A DNA stretch of 64,000 bases from Mesostigma viride. Its lineage: Eukaryota; Streptophyta; Mesostigmatophyceae; Mesostigmatales; Mesostigmataceae. The stretch lies in NCBI GenBank assembly GCA_009746045.1, contig RPFO01000348.1, positions 2,058,189-2,122,188 of the forward strand. The letters are read 5' to 3'. Both the position numbers and the translations under genes were made by a program. Each line of letters opens with the position of its first letter. The first letter of the stretch is position 1. Positions 39,922-59,700 of the stretch are shown piece after piece. Under the pieces are notes generated by a model. That model made no database searches and was not told the origin of the DNA. It was given only the letters and a program-made list of their open reading frames with translations.

Positions 39922-41419
39922 GATAGGCCGGAATACCACTCTCTGTGTCTCTTGTGACAGACAGCGGAACTAACTCAAAGAATGTGCGCCTAACAGCAAT
40001 ATCTCTCCGTCTCCCCCATCATTGAGCCTACCGTACTCCCTTGTCGCCTATCATCACTGAGATAACCAACGCTTAGAGAAAACTTGGTCTGCAAAATGTA
40101 ACAAAAACAGCCTTTTTCTTTTCGTAGTAACGCTGAGCATTACACTCGGCATGCCATTACAGCAAACAACACATCGCGTGTGTTAGTTCCTTACATGGCT
40201 GCCATTTTATGCAATTGATAATAGCGACGTCAATGTAGGTAAGCGGGTTGGCACTTTCGGGGAAATGGGTATATTTATTATCCAAGCGGGTTGGCACTTC
40301 GCAATGCGGTGCGGTGGATATGAATACCATGGTGGTATGGAATGCTATGTACTGTACAGTAGGTACTGTAGTTGCTGCCATGCTGGCATACCGCGAGTGG
40401 CAAACATGATACCGTACATTTTCTCACCCCAGGCCAGACCTGGCCACCCCCCCGCAACGCTTCTCGCCATCAGTTCTACTGTACAGCTGTACGTCGGTCG
40501 TCTCGTCTGAGTCGTCGACAGCATTTTTTTTGGTCGACCACCGGAGTCCGGGGGCAGCTGCTAGTAATAGTTACAACCTTACCGGCGAGTTTTCAGGTTT
40601 ACCACTCATCAGATGCCTGATGCCTCACCCAGTCGGACAGATGGCGCTCCACGGCGCAGTACGGACACTTGAGGAACAAGAACCACGGTCCAGTGGTCCA
40701 CGGCTCCACGCCTCCACAGTCCACGATTTCGCTACAAAATCTTCAAATTTACAAATCTCTAGAGGCCATTGCGCGCAAGGCACGTCGCGTCGTCGCTCCG
40801 ATGAACGAGTTGTGATCATGAAGAAAGGCGGCCGTTCGTATCTCCGCCACATAACCATATCGAAGTACTCCCTGGTGTGCATCCTGGAAACCAACTTGGA
40901 GTACTTTGTGAAGCTGAAGTAGTCCGTAGTTTCTAGATTTTCGACCGCCGATTGGACAAGCTTGTGACAGGACTACCACAGGGCTCGGAATGGAAGCGCT
41001 GAGCTGGCACAGGCTGGCGCAGGCAGTCATCTGACTCGTCTCTGGCCTGGCCAACCTTCGTGAAGGACCAGGCAGCCGAGGGCAGAGCGATGATAACCTC
41101 TCGCATCTCGCCCTTTTTGCCTGGTTTTTCTCGCAATGGCCACCACCAATCAGGTCCAACGTGGCCTGCATGAGTTGTCCATCCAAACATTGCTCAACAT
41201 AATAACGCCGATGAACTATATCAGAGCATTGCTGATTCAGAATGCTCGTAAGGCCGCGCTGTGCGTTTCCTGCACACCGGCATTTGCGGCGACTAGAGCT
41301 AAACGCTATGCGCGCAAGCACATTACGTGGCAATTAGTTCTGGATAATCGTTTAATTTGCTATGCTTCGGTGGAGACCTAGTGTTCGGTGCATTACCATG
41401 ACCTGGTGTCTTGCATGCC
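39922..41419. other. Divergent upstream region of the ciliary and kinase genes
   Basis: About 1.5 kb separate the start codons of the two head-to-head genes. I see no TATA box I would defend. A direct repeat AAGCGGGTTGGCACTT occurs at about 40243 and 40284. Frames at about 40530-40920 and on its opposite strand show no recognisable domain. Confidence 0.5.
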
Positions 41420-47878
<6,459 letters not shown>

Positions 47879-49484
47879 GAAGGGGAGTTCAACAAGGGGT
47901 AGTTCAAGCCAGGGGAGTAAAGGACGAACCAGGGCACTGACCGAGCTCTTTGCAGTCCGGGTGGGGTCGATTGCGTCATGTTTCAGTATCAGTTTTATCG
48001 AGAAAGGAAGTAGCTCCCCAGGGTATCAAGTACCACCCAGCCCCACGGTATTGAAGCACCGACAAGGGCATGAATGACTCATGTGTTGCAGTCGCTTGAC
48101 TCGTGTACTTCAGCGACCGTCGGAGGCAGTGTACGTGAGGCAAAGGCGGCTGCATGCACCTGGGCGACGCATGCACCCGGCAAAGAGCCGCTTTAAAATA
48201 GCTCCCAGGCAGAGGGCATCCTGCTCTGTTGCCAGCTTCATGTTCCTAGTGTTTCAGCAACTTAGGAGGGATGGAGGGAACCCAGACGGAATGATGCATG
48301 GCGCTGCCAGCGGAGGGAGCCCATCACTGGCAGCTCTTCCCGCGGCCAGCCCGGCGGTTCCGATGAGTTTGTGACGTGCACATGGCTGGCGTTGCTCATG
48401 AATCGGGACGTCTTCTACAATGGTCACCACTCAGTGTCACACCTGATGTTAGGTCTAGCTGCGTTTGTCATGGGAACAGTTCAATATGTGTAGCGTATAG
48501 TGATCGAAGATCTATGATACATGTCCAAGCATGTATACTAGTCCAGCCACCCGGTGTGAGGAGTACATATCCTTGAAACAAAGTTTGTACAAAGTCATTA
48601 CAAGTGACAAGTCTTCTTAGGTTATATAATCAGGGAGTACGTTTGCGCAACCGTAATGTTGGGCAACTGTTGCGAGTGTCGACTTAGGAAATCTTCGTGT
48701 AAGGACTTCTCACATGCAGTCGTTGTTCATGGCACAGTGAACATGCTTAGGTCATGCTGCCAACTCAGTGTGGGTCCATTCACAGTGATCATCACGTGCC
48801 CCCCCCCCGCGGAACTGCGCCCAGCTCGCCGCGTGATCGGGTCTACGGGTTCAGTCTTGTAGTAGGGTTTTATCTACTCTCTATACATACTATCAAAGAG
48901 ACAACCAGCGCAGGCCAGAAATCGGGAGAATCCGGACCATGGTAGCTCGAGCCTGCCGTTATCTTTTCCGCGTTTTCGAGTCGTTCAGGATGATGAAGAT
49001 GAATGGTGATGGGAATGTGTATCCTTGTGCATTGAAATTATGGCTGGCTTACGAGTGGAGCGACTAGATGACCTAGACGGTGGGGCCGGAAACAGCATGC
49101 TTGATCAGTATGTTCTAAATTGAAGATGTTGCTATATAATGCAGCCCGCATTAACACGGGAGGCTTCAGTTTGCTACCGGGTGCACACCATATTGTTCGA
49201 ACACGTCGGAGTAAAGTTCCCTGTTCTCGCTGCCTTGGCATTCATGAGTGTTGCTTCAGCAGTTGACTGCACATGGATTCGGATGCCCATTTATACATAT
49301 ATCATGGTTTTCCCCACCCCCATCCATCCATCAGCAAGGAAATACATGATCTTCCCACTGAGTCATCTTATCATTTAATTTTAATTTAATGGTTTTCTTA
49401 TATTGATATCATGGCATGGATGAAAGAGATACTGCAACCTCAAATGCAAAGCCACACATGAATAACATTGACTTGCATGTGCAC
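47879..49484. other. Spacer downstream of the kinase
   Basis: No gene recognised. It contains a GGTTGTCTC-type retroelement copy at about 48892-49108 and a possible diverged LINE tail at about 49325-49390 (TTTAATTTTAATTTAA). Confidence 0.5.
48892..49108 (-). mobile_element. 5'-truncated copy of the GGTTGTCTC-type retroelement
   Basis: About 215 bases almost identical to the corresponding part of 27477-27829, cut at CTTGATCAG. High identity suggests recent activity. Confidence 0.85.
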
Positions 49485-50811
49485 CCGGGTTGGTCAGTAC
49501 GCCGTACGAAGCCGCAAAAATACGGGAAAACGTACACTGAAGGCCTCCGCCGTATATACGCGTACTTTACTTCAGAATACGCGGTTGGGACTTAGAATTT
49601 TTCGGGGGTACCAGCGGGCAGCGGGCACTGGCGCGGTGCCCAGGTTCTGGGCGCGGCGCGTTCACTGCACATTTGAGATTTTTACTACTAGAAGTAGATG
49701 CGTACAGTTCTTTCCATAAAGCGCAAGCCTTGCAAAATCTTTGGCCGGTAGGAGACAGCTAGGACTAGGTACATACATAACGCATATCAGAAAATAACGC
49801 ATAATGCCAGCAAATGCCAGCTGTGCTACTGACGGTGTAATGCAATATAGCGACGACGAGGCCAGTGCGACTGTGCGATATATAGTGTGCAGCCATTTTC
49901 GATTTGCAGCCATGCCGAAGAAAGGGCCTGAATGGGATTTCGTTGTCGAGAAGAAAGAAGCAGTCACAGATGCTGTTAGTAACACAACGCAGTATGTGTC
50001 GAGGATGTTCTGCTCATTTTGCAACAAGAACTTCTCCTACAAGGCGGGGCCAAACAGCGTATTCCGAGTCCGTGCACACTTTGCCGGAATCGCAGGGGAA
50101 GGGATGTTACCCTGCGACAAAATTCCACCGAATATCCGGAGCAGGTTTCTCAGGATTGCTAACAACAAGTTGCAGAAGTCAGACGCCAAGAAGCAGCACA
50201 ATTTGAACAGGGCAATGGCGGAGATGGGAGGGGCTGCGCCGGCTGATCATGACTTGTCGTCGGTTCCCAGCAAAGGCCAGCTGAGCATCACCAAATGGCT
50301 GGTTCCCGTCGACGAGAAAGGTGTCCAGCTGCTGGCTGCCGAATTTTTTATCGAGAACGGCATTGCCTTCAATGCGGCTGAGAGCGCCTCTTTCAAGCAG
50401 ATGGTGGCCGGCATGATCCAGTACAAAGGAGGGCACGCCACCCCTCCTTCTCGGAGTTGTGTCTTATGTTCTCTCATGCATTATATAGTGGATGGCTTTC
50501 CTTACAATCAATTTATTAATTGATTCCTTACTATTCCCGTTGCAGCCTGCTCCCCCCTGCATTTAACAAATCATAATCAGATAGGATTCCAGGGCATAAT
50601 TAAATGGAAGATGTTAATAAATAAGCATATACACCAATTTCAGTTGCAATAACTGCATGACCATCATCAAGGAGCGTGCTAATTGGGTGACTGACAATTG
50701 GACCACAAAAACTGTCGCGTATTTTACCGCCACGTATTTTACACCCCCCACGTATAATACGCGTATTTTAGGTCCGCGTATTATACCCCGTACCCGTATT
50801 TGCCAACCCGG
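49485..50811. mobile_element. hAT-type DNA transposon, internally reduced (1.33 kb)
   Basis: Perfect 8-bp target duplication ATGTGCAC at 49477-49484 and 50812-50819, the length expected for hAT. Inverted ends CCGGGTTGG on both sides, then clustered CGTATTTTA/TACGCG-like motifs in the subterminal regions, as hAT elements have. It encloses a BED-finger transposase fragment (49804-50523). The exact duplication argues for a fairly recent insertion. Confidence 0.9.
49804..50523 (+). CDS. hAT transposase N-terminal part with BED zinc finger
   Basis: The ATG at 49804 (or in-frame ATG at 49912, MPKKGPEW) opens 239 residues. A BED-type finger is visible: CSFCNKNF, then VFRVRAHFAGIAGEG and the next Cys in MLPCDK. 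Further on, EFFIENGIAFNAAESASFKQ and GMIQYKGG match the conserved segment before the catalytic core of hAT transposases. The frame loses similarity after GGHATPPSR and stops at 50523; the DDE core and dimerisation domain are absent, so the product could bind DNA but not transpose. It may be expressed as a truncated BED protein, or the end may be an unspliced intron. Confidence 0.8.
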   Translation: MPANASCATDGVMQYSDDEASATVRYIVCSHFRFAAMPKKGPEWDFVVEKKEAVTDAVSNTTQYVSRMFCSFCNKNFSYKAGPNSVFRVRAHFAGIAGEGMLPCDKIPPNIRSRFLRIANNKLQKSDAKKQHNLNRAMAEMGGAAPADHDLSSVPSKGQLSITKWLVPVDEKGVQLLAAEFFIENGIAFNAAESASFKQMVAGMIQYKGGHATPPSRSCVLCSLMHYIVDGFPYNQFIN

Positions 50812-50819
50812 ATGTGCAC

Positions 50820-53793
50820 AACATTTTACCTCGGCGTAACCGCAAGCATGTGAAGCACTGAATAGTTTACATGCGCAAGTTGTCTGCTTGATGTTGAAAA
50901 TCTAATCATGAATGTTACTCTCATAGCTATGGCATCACCTGTCCCATGTTGATGTCTCGTGTTCAGTTGGGGCCACCGACCAACTCTGTGTAGATGATCC
51001 CGTTCGTAACTTTGAATAATAAAGCAACATCGGTATTGCAACCATCACTTAGCCATGAAACATCCGCAGTACCTGGCGCAAGACACGTGATGGACTGACA
51101 TCCCGGCCTGTTGATACCAGTACTGTATTCGGGGACATCATTGATAGTGTAAGTACTGGGCCCGCGGGCGTGCAACGTCGGTACTACTCGTGGCGATCGT
51201 TGGTTTTCAGAAGACGGGAAGATTAGTCCATCTTTGAACGAGAATTCCTAGGCAGAGTTGCATGGCAGGAGCTAATGATGCATGCTATGCTGCTGACCGT
51301 ACTTGTAGTTAGCGAATAGCGGCTCGTGTCGACGTGCCGGGAAATCGAACGCAATGGACGCAGTCCGCGGCCGGGCACCGGCCGGAAGAACACGGCGCGC
51401 CGGACGTCCGACGTCGTTCGCGGTGATCGGGATTACGCACAGCTACCGTGCGCCACGTGGATAACAGCACAGGCTGGCCTTCAAGGCTTCAACGCTGCAT
51501 CGCCTTTCACTCGGCAATAATCTCGCACACCTTCCGCTTGTAGTTTACAAGATGCATGGTGGCATAGTCTTTGATGAAGAAAATTTTGTGAAGGAAATCG
51601 AAATTTTCGTTCTTGATCTTCTAAACTAGAGTAATTTGTGGCATCTGGTTGATGAAGCGTGCAGTTGCCCGTTATTCTGTCCCGAACATGCCCGGTGCCA
51701 CCGGTTTCATTATCTGCAGGCTGTAATACGATCGTGCCGTTTTGGCCCCTTCCCAATCTCAAATTGTCGCGTAAGTCCGTCCTGCTTACGCTTATGCAGT
51801 TCTCTGGCTCCAATCTGTTTATTGCAAGGCTTGGTTACCGATTGTGGTCACCGCTCACTGAATTGCGTCGTTTTCGTCAGCTGGTGGCAGTTGCCATGGC
51901 TCCACTAGGGTCTTTTGTTAAAAAGAGCAATTAGTTTGCTTAAGATGGTTTTAGGGCTGTTGTCCATTATTTTCACCAACCTTGTACTGCGGGTTGGACT
52001 GAGGCACAGGTCATCATGCATCTAGCGAAACAGAATGCAAAGGATGGAGTTCTGGATCTAGTCTTCTTGGCTCGGTCATTCTTTGCCTGTCGCACAAAAC
52101 GTTGGCCACGCAACGTTCGCATGCCTGGTTCAGCGGTTTGTCTGGGAAATGGCCGTTGGCGTGTTTGCCGGGGCGTCTCGGCTCCCGTCCTCTGGAATTT
52201 ACTTTACTTCGGCAGCTGACGCGCGTCGCTTTCCCTTCCTGGTATATTACCCCGTATCGTTCCGTCTCCCCAAGACTGGAGCTCGGGCCAGTCCGCCATG
52301 AGCCTGTCGCCAGGCGGGAGGGCCGTCCACAGCTCGACCATGCATCCTGGTACGTTATCATGGAGCATCGTAGACGGTGTGCCAGTAGATTAATATCTGT
52401 GTAATTAGAGGAAGCATAGGTGACCTACCCTACTCAGCATCTTCTTGTTAATCGTGCATGCGCCATCCCGTCAATACCCGTGATTGTGTGCACGCGTGCA
52501 TGTCGGTAAATAATCGTTGGTTGGCCAACCCAAATAATCGTTGGTTGGTCGTTGGCCAAGAAGTAGCGCTGCCAGAGCTCTAGCGGACATGCGCGCACTG
52601 TGCGGGATTATCCAATGAAGTCGTAACCACGAGGTAATGATTGTGTAGCTTGATGCTAGAACTGCCCAGCTACGAGCATAGAGGCCGCCGGGCCACGTGG
52701 CATGCGTTTTGGAAAATGTCGTCACTTAACGCATTGGAAGACCTGGCAGACGACATAATGGATGGGCCACACCTTTGCTGACGGCACGATGGATGGGCCA
52801 CGCCTTTGCCGGCCTTGAGGGGTAGAGTTACAGAGTATGCAAATCCAGAGTATCAGGAATATTCCGTGGAGGGCAGCGTTTGGATAGCCGCTGTTCCCAT
52901 CCTGTGCAAAGAAATTTGTTCGCATGAAATACTGTACTGTCAACGGCTTCAATTCATGTGACCTTCCCATCATCAGCTCTCAGGAAACAGATAAACTTGG
53001 GGGTCGATTTGTGGGCATTGACGGATGGTGAAGCCAGCAGTTTTTGTCCTTGATGTCGGATTCGCACCTGCCCATCATGGGCAAGGCTTGGGGTGAACGA
53101 CGCTTCTACGTCACCCAGATGCCAGAGGCAGCTGGTGGTGGTGGTGGTGGGTTGGGTGGTGGTGGACGGTGTGTGTGCAAGGGGGGGGGGGGGGGGGGTA
53201 GAGAGGAGGGGGGGAGGAGAGAGGGGACACAAAGTGGGCACAGAAGGAACGAAAGTGCAGCGCAACAAACTTGTGTGTCTATTAGTTGCTTTCTTCTATA
53301 TTAAGGATGCCGACTGGTTGCAATTTGTTTAGGCATCAGGTATGGGGCCCTCGCCTTTGATGATTTATACAACCCAAGAGTTGTTGAGAACTGTTGAGAA
53401 TCGTTGGGTGGCGCCTGCTTGGTCCTATTTGCACGTGGAAACTGATAGCACATGGAACGAATGCACGTGAAACTAATTATAGATGACTGCACATGGAACT
53501 AATTATAAAATGGAGAATAAATTTAAGTAAACTAGCTACTAAATGTGACACTACCCTGCGGTCTCTTCCACATTGTTGGCTCAACCCCGATACTTTTCCG
53601 TTGCTGCTCGGATGCATGGCTGTGGTTTGCCGAATCGCCAACGTGGCCCGTCTCGGGGGATTCCAAAGACGGGGATCTATCCACGTTCTGCTATCTGAGC
53701 AACTGCTATTATTTCGTGCTATTAGTAATTGTGTTGTAGGTTTATCTCCTGTAACACATCATTTAAAGGAATATGGCGGTACCTATTCCACAG
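50820..53793. other. Spacer upstream of the DUF2045 gene
   Basis: No gene recognised; the first exon(s) of the DUF2045 gene should lie here or be very short. A GGT-rich stretch (about 53135-53170) and a run of about 21 G (about 53178-53198) are the only low-complexity parts. Confidence 0.5.
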
Positions 53794-56700
53794 GCGCCGG
53801 CTGCTGGAGTCGGTCCAGTCCTTCTCCGACGGCCTGCTGGACCCGGTAACACCGGGCACCGCCGCCGCCGGCGCTGCTGATGGCAAGTCCAATGGGGGCC
53901 TGCAGTTCTGGCGGGAGGCGTTTGAGGGCCTGTTCCTGTCCACGCGCCCGTTTGAGAGCGACGCGGCGGATTTGGACAGGTGGCAGCAGGACGACATGCT
54001 GTTCTTCGTGAGGCAGCGGGTGGGTGATTTTGTGTGCTGCTTGTTTTTCTTTGTTGTTGTTGTTGTTGGTAGGCACCGCCACTTCCAAGCGGGTGGGTGC
54101 TCTCCCATTCTCTTCTTTGTGAGGCATCGAGTGGGTGCTTTGGCATGTTTTAATCCTTCCATCTGCGCGTGCAGCCCTGCTTATCTTGACCAGTCAACTT
54201 ATTGACTTTTTCGTAGTCTTCCGTGTTTATTATGCTGGCGATGCCAGTTATTTCGCCAGTAGACAATGCAGAGACGCTACAGGCACTCGTACCCCCTTTT
54301 ACTTTGTTTTGGGCCCCTTACCACGTTGTTTTCCGGTCGGGTAGTATGGCTACCCAAGGGACAAGCTTTTCCTGTCACCATGTGCTGTCTTGCCGCTTTT
54401 GCGAGGCCTGTTCGTGTTGCCTGTGTGTGGAAGGCCTATTTGTGGAGGGCCTGTCTGTGGGTGGGTGCTTGTGGGCATCTTGCCACACTGGACTAATGAA
54501 GTAGCGGTGAAGTCCAACAATAAAGCATCCTAAGCATATTTCTTCGCTTTCCTTACCATAAAGAATTTTACTATAGAAAACTGGTAGAACGGTAGAATGG
54601 TAGAATGGTAGAATGGTAGAATGGTAGAATGGTAGAATGGTAGAAGGGTAGAATGGTAGAATGGTAGAATGGTAGAATGGTAGAATGGTAGAATGGTAGA
54701 ATGGTAGAATGGTAGAATGGTAGAATGGTAGAATGGTAGAATGGTAGAATGGTAGAATGGTAGAATGGTAGAATGGTAGAATGGTAGAATGGTAGAATGG
54801 TAGAATGGTAGAATGGTAGAATGGTAGAGTGGTAGAATGGTAGAATGGTAGAATGGTAGAATGGTAGAATGGTAGAATGGTAGAATGGTAGAATGTTAGA
54901 ATGGTAGAATGGTAGAAAGGGAGAATGGTAGAATGGTAGAATGGTAGAATGGTAGAATGGTAGAAAGGGAGAATGGTAGAATGGTAGAATGGTAGAATGG
55001 TAGAATGGTAGAATGGTAGAATGGTAGAATGGTAGAATGGTAGAATGGTAGAATGGTAGAATGGTAGAATGGTAGAATGGTAGAATGGTAGAATGGTAGA
55101 ATGGTAGAATGGTAGAATGGTAGAATGGTAGAATGGTAGAATGGTAGAATGGTAGAATGGTAGAATGGTAGAATGGTAGAATGGTAGAATGGTAGAATGG
55201 TAGAATGGTAGAATGGTAGAATGGTAGAATGGTAGAATGGTACAATGGTAGAATGGTAGAATGGTAGAATGGTAGAATGGTAGAATGGTAGAATGGTAGA
55301 ATGTAATATTTTGCTGCGAAGGTTGTAGTACAGTGAATGGTTCTTCATCCTCCGGTGTCTTTCGCTCATGCAACACGGGTTGTCCCTGTGAGCCTTTATG
55401 GAACAGCCGAAATGCCATGGTGGTTGGTTACCCATACTGCATACGGCGCAGGTGGCAAGGCCCATGCAATCATGCGATTGGATCTATGCTCTAGCCCTCA
55501 CATTGCACGACCAATGTGAGCACCACCTTTTGGAATGTGGTACTCGGCTACTCGTGTCTGACGTCTGTCGTCTGATCATTTCTTTGTCTCAACGCAGTCT
55601 CTGGTGCCGTGACGCTGGTTGTGTGCTGGTCCCCCTGCCATCGCTGCTGGTGCGCCCACACACACCAGGACCACCGACGAAAGAAGGGTCCCCGCAGCAA
55701 CGAGCCGCCCTACTTTGTGCGCCGGTGGACGCCGCAGGTGCGTCTAACCTGGGGCACCGCCTTGTTAAAAATAAGTATTTTAATAATAGTTGAAACTCAT
55801 TGTGGTCTTCATCGATCTCCCCCGGCTTTCTCTTCTCCCCTGGGGGGAGATTCCCTGCCTGATCTTGTGGGTGACCTCAGGCGGAATGTGCAGGGCAGGT
55901 TGTGGCGGGGGCTGGGCAGACCAAAGACTTTGATTAATTGTTGGCATTCAGTAATTTCAGTCAAGAATAAGAGGCAGCAGACCAGCCAGCAGTTTTGGAT
56001 TTTGGGGCAGGCACAGTAGCGTGAATGCTGGAATATATTTACTGGGTGGTAAGGCTACTAATCCTGCATTGATTCCATGGTTTAGAGGGTGCTGGCATTT
56101 GTACTTACAGGTGTGTGTAAAGGGTGGGGTTGCCTGCACGTTTATGTGAAAAGATAACAGCAGGCTCGAGCTACCATGGTCCGGATTCCTGATTTCTGGC
56201 CCGCGCTGGTTGTCTCCTTGATAAGCAGCTAGCCATTGCAGAGAATACCCCCTGCCCATTACACGTACACCGGTATGTGTACGTATATAGATGTACGCGT
56301 GTGCCGCGTGCGCTCTGATGTTTCTGCGCTGTGTAAGGGCCTGGTATCCCTCCGGATGGCATACCATCCGCCACCCCTGCCATCCGCCACCCCTGCCATC
56401 CGCCACCCACTTTATCACCCCCCGGCTATTCCTGTTCTGCCCCCGGCTGCTATGCGAGACACCATGGCACCACTAGGTAGGCTTCCTGCGTCGATCCGAA
56501 AGGGGCTACATGCAAGTTATCTTTGTCATAGTTCTCCATGTTCTATTCACAACATATAGTAATTCTTGTTTCACAGTGGTTGGGGGTTGGGGAGTGCGGG
56601 ATGGGGATGAGGGGATGAGGGGATGGGGGTTGGGGGATGGGGGTTGGGGGATGGGGGTTGGGGGATGGGGGTTGGGGGATGGGGGTTGGGGGATGGGGGT

Positions 56701-59700
56701 TGGGGGATGGGGGTTGGGGGATGGGGGATGGGGGTTGGGGGAGGGGGCGGTCATTTTTATGCCTGGGGGCCACTGCCTGTGCACGTGGTTTATTCCTCTC
56801 TCTCGTTGTCCCTCTGTTCTCTCATCCGCCGTTGGCCCTCACTTCATTTGTGCTCGCGTTCTTACTCTTGTTTTGAGGTACAGCTGCCGAGGCTGATTGC
56901 TGCTGATGCGGGCGGAGGGTTTGGGGAGCAAGCCGTGCCCGTGGACTGGCGGCGGTCACTCTACCTCAACCTGATCGCGCAGGCGCGCTACCACCTCACG
57001 GTGGCCATATGCAGGTGGGTGCTCTGCTATGTCTTTTGTACTACATAATATCCCACCTTTTGGGCGCGCTACCCACTCACGGAGGCCGTATGCCGTTCTA
57101 GGTATAATCATATCCCAGTCTGAATCACCCTGTGCAAGCAAAACATCTTGTGCATGTAGCTCTTAATTACCTTCACGTGTGCACGTCTCTCTATAATGTT
57201 TTGGTGATGTGTGGGGTGTATCTGGCTTGCGGCGTCTGGTCGCACTCCAGTGCCATTTGTGAGAAGCACATGTCAGTGCACCGTTGCCATCGTTCTGTTG
57301 CCATTAGTACTCCCATCATGCTGCCACAATGCCCACGTCCACTGGGCGGACTGACCTGCGTCCCTGTGGTCACCTGTTCTTGCCTCTTTCACGACTGGGT
57401 GCCCCCCCCCCCCCCCCCCCCCCGTGGCTGCGTGGCTGGGTGGCCATCCCTCGTGGACAGCCGGAGTGCGATGGACGCGTGGAGGCGGCGAGGGAGCATC
57501 GGAACCGCCCCTTCCATCGTGAGGGTAAGTTTTACAGCTGGCGTCACTCTATCCTCAGAGGGGGGGGGGGGCGGGGGGCGAAAGGGGAAGACGTTGAGTG
57601 TGCTTTGCTTTGTTTAAGGAAAATACCGCTGGAGCCGCCTACGGGCTGTGGCTATGCCAAGCACCAGTACTTGCGATCAGTTCCTTTCCCTGCACGCCAC
57701 AGGGCATGCGACCGCTGGATCTCACCACCCGATAGAATTAACTAACCATCGTCCACCACCCGATAGAATTAACTAACCATCGTCCACCACTCGATAGAAT
57801 TAACTAATCATCGTCCACCACCCGATACAATTAACTAATCATCGTCCATTACCCGATAGAATTAACTAACCATCGTCCACCACTCGATAGAATTAACTAA
57901 TCATCGTCCACCACCCGATAGAATTAACTAATCATCGTCCAGAGACACAGGCGGAATAAAGGGCATGGTGGACGCTGCATGAGAACAGATGCGTGGAGGA
58001 AGTGGCATTTTTTCGGAGACAGGGCGGATGAAGCAATGCCCTCGTGCAAGTGCCGCTGTGGCTGTCTGTTAGTTCCTGGTGGACTCTGTTGGTGTTCAGC
58101 TTGGTTTCCGGGTGCTGGTTTGTGCCGGCATGTAACGGGTGCCAGCATGTAACGGGCACACGGCGTGATGCGCCCGAAGGAACGGAATGAGTGCATTTGT
58201 TTCACCGCATTTCCATCCTAGTCTGTTCGTTTCTTTATTTTCACGACGGCAAGATTTTTTTTTGTTCTTCCAGTCTGTTCCCACGGTGTTCACGCGGCAT
58301 CTCCACTGGGTGCGATGTCTGCCTGTCGATGTCCCACTTACCCACCCATACAGTCGTAATGGACGATACTGACTTTCTTTCTTTTCTTGTGTGTTCTTTT
58401 TACTTGTTGCTACAACTGCACTTCTTTTTACTTGTTGCTACAAATCGTATGCTTGTGTTTTGTAGGATGGAATGAACAGCTTGTTTAGTACTCCGTGACA
58501 TGCCGGTGTGCACGCACAAGGTTAAGTACCTGCTTTAATTTATTTAATTACTTACATTAATTCAATAACTTGTTCCGTCATTACGTTTGGATGGTTTCAC
58601 GGACGCTCGGCGCCGATATCGTGGCGCCACCAGGTCGGGCGCGCCGTGTATGCGTCGCCGAGTCGCGTGCGGGTGGACGCGGACCGCCGCAAGGCAAGTG
58701 GTAGACGCGTTAGAGAGTAGCGTGTGCTCCTTGGTATGATCAAAGCTGAGGACATGCGTGCAGGCTACTAGTACCGCAAGGCAAGTGGTGGGCTCGTTAA
58801 GAGTTGAGGGTGCTGCTTGGTAAAGGGTAGGGCAAGTGGGCCCATTCGACTGATCTCCTTGGTTCATGTTAAAGGTAAGGGGATGGGCACGCGTGGACAC
58901 GGACCACCGCGAAGCAAGTGGGACGGCAAGGCCCCGTTGGTGGGGCCCCTTTGCCGGGGCGCCGTCGGTGTTCCTGTAAGCCAGGCAAGGGGTCGCTCGG
59001 CAGTGGGCTCCTTGGTATACCTGATGCGAGGGGATGATGAGGCCCCTTTGGCATTCATAAACGGGCATGATCATTCTGTTCTGCATCTCTTGTTCTTATA
59101 CTGGCAATTGTGGTACTTCCTATGAGCAGCGGTCCTGACCTGGGCATTATTGTATTTTTATTGGTGTTGTTCTTGTAATTCCACCTGCTCCTATAGGAAG
59201 TCTAGTTGCTTGTATTGTGATCCTATCAACATCATAGGAACTTGGGGTCTCCAAGATATCCTGATCGTACTAGCGTAGATAGGAGCCTGGTTAGCATGCG
59301 GTTCCAGGTCAGGCCCTCCTACCTGGCTGGCCCAAGAGTAGCCACACGCCACATGCAACATGGTGGGCGAAGCTGCCACCTCCCACCAGGCTGCAGACTC
59401 TTCCCAGAGGGCATGCCATGCCATGCATTGCAGATAGCAGCCAACGCTGTCCGTTACAGCGCAAGGGTGCAGGCAACCGGTCTCTATCAATACTGCCCTC
59501 ATAAGGGTGCTCCTACGTACCGCCTAACAATACTGCCCTTGTCTATCTGGAAAGTTGAAACAAGACGCTAATTTGGTTCTCGTTGCCCTGACGTTCCCCT
59601 CCCCCCCCCCCCTTTCCCCCCCCTTTGCCCCCCCAAACAACCCCCATTTTCATCGGTCTGCTAATTCTTGCACCTCCCCCAGTCGGACACGGTCATGCCG

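Noticed and set aside
40530-40922. 130-residue plus-strand frame between the divergent genes, and a 194-residue frame opposite it
   Set aside because: No recognisable motif, no splice-site support, and the two frames overlap in opposite senses; I could not decide that either is a gene.
54375-55465. 347-residue minus-strand frame made of a 10-residue repeat
   Set aside because: It is the GAATGGTAGA minisatellite inside a plus-strand intron; open in several frames because three 10-bp units make 30 bases.
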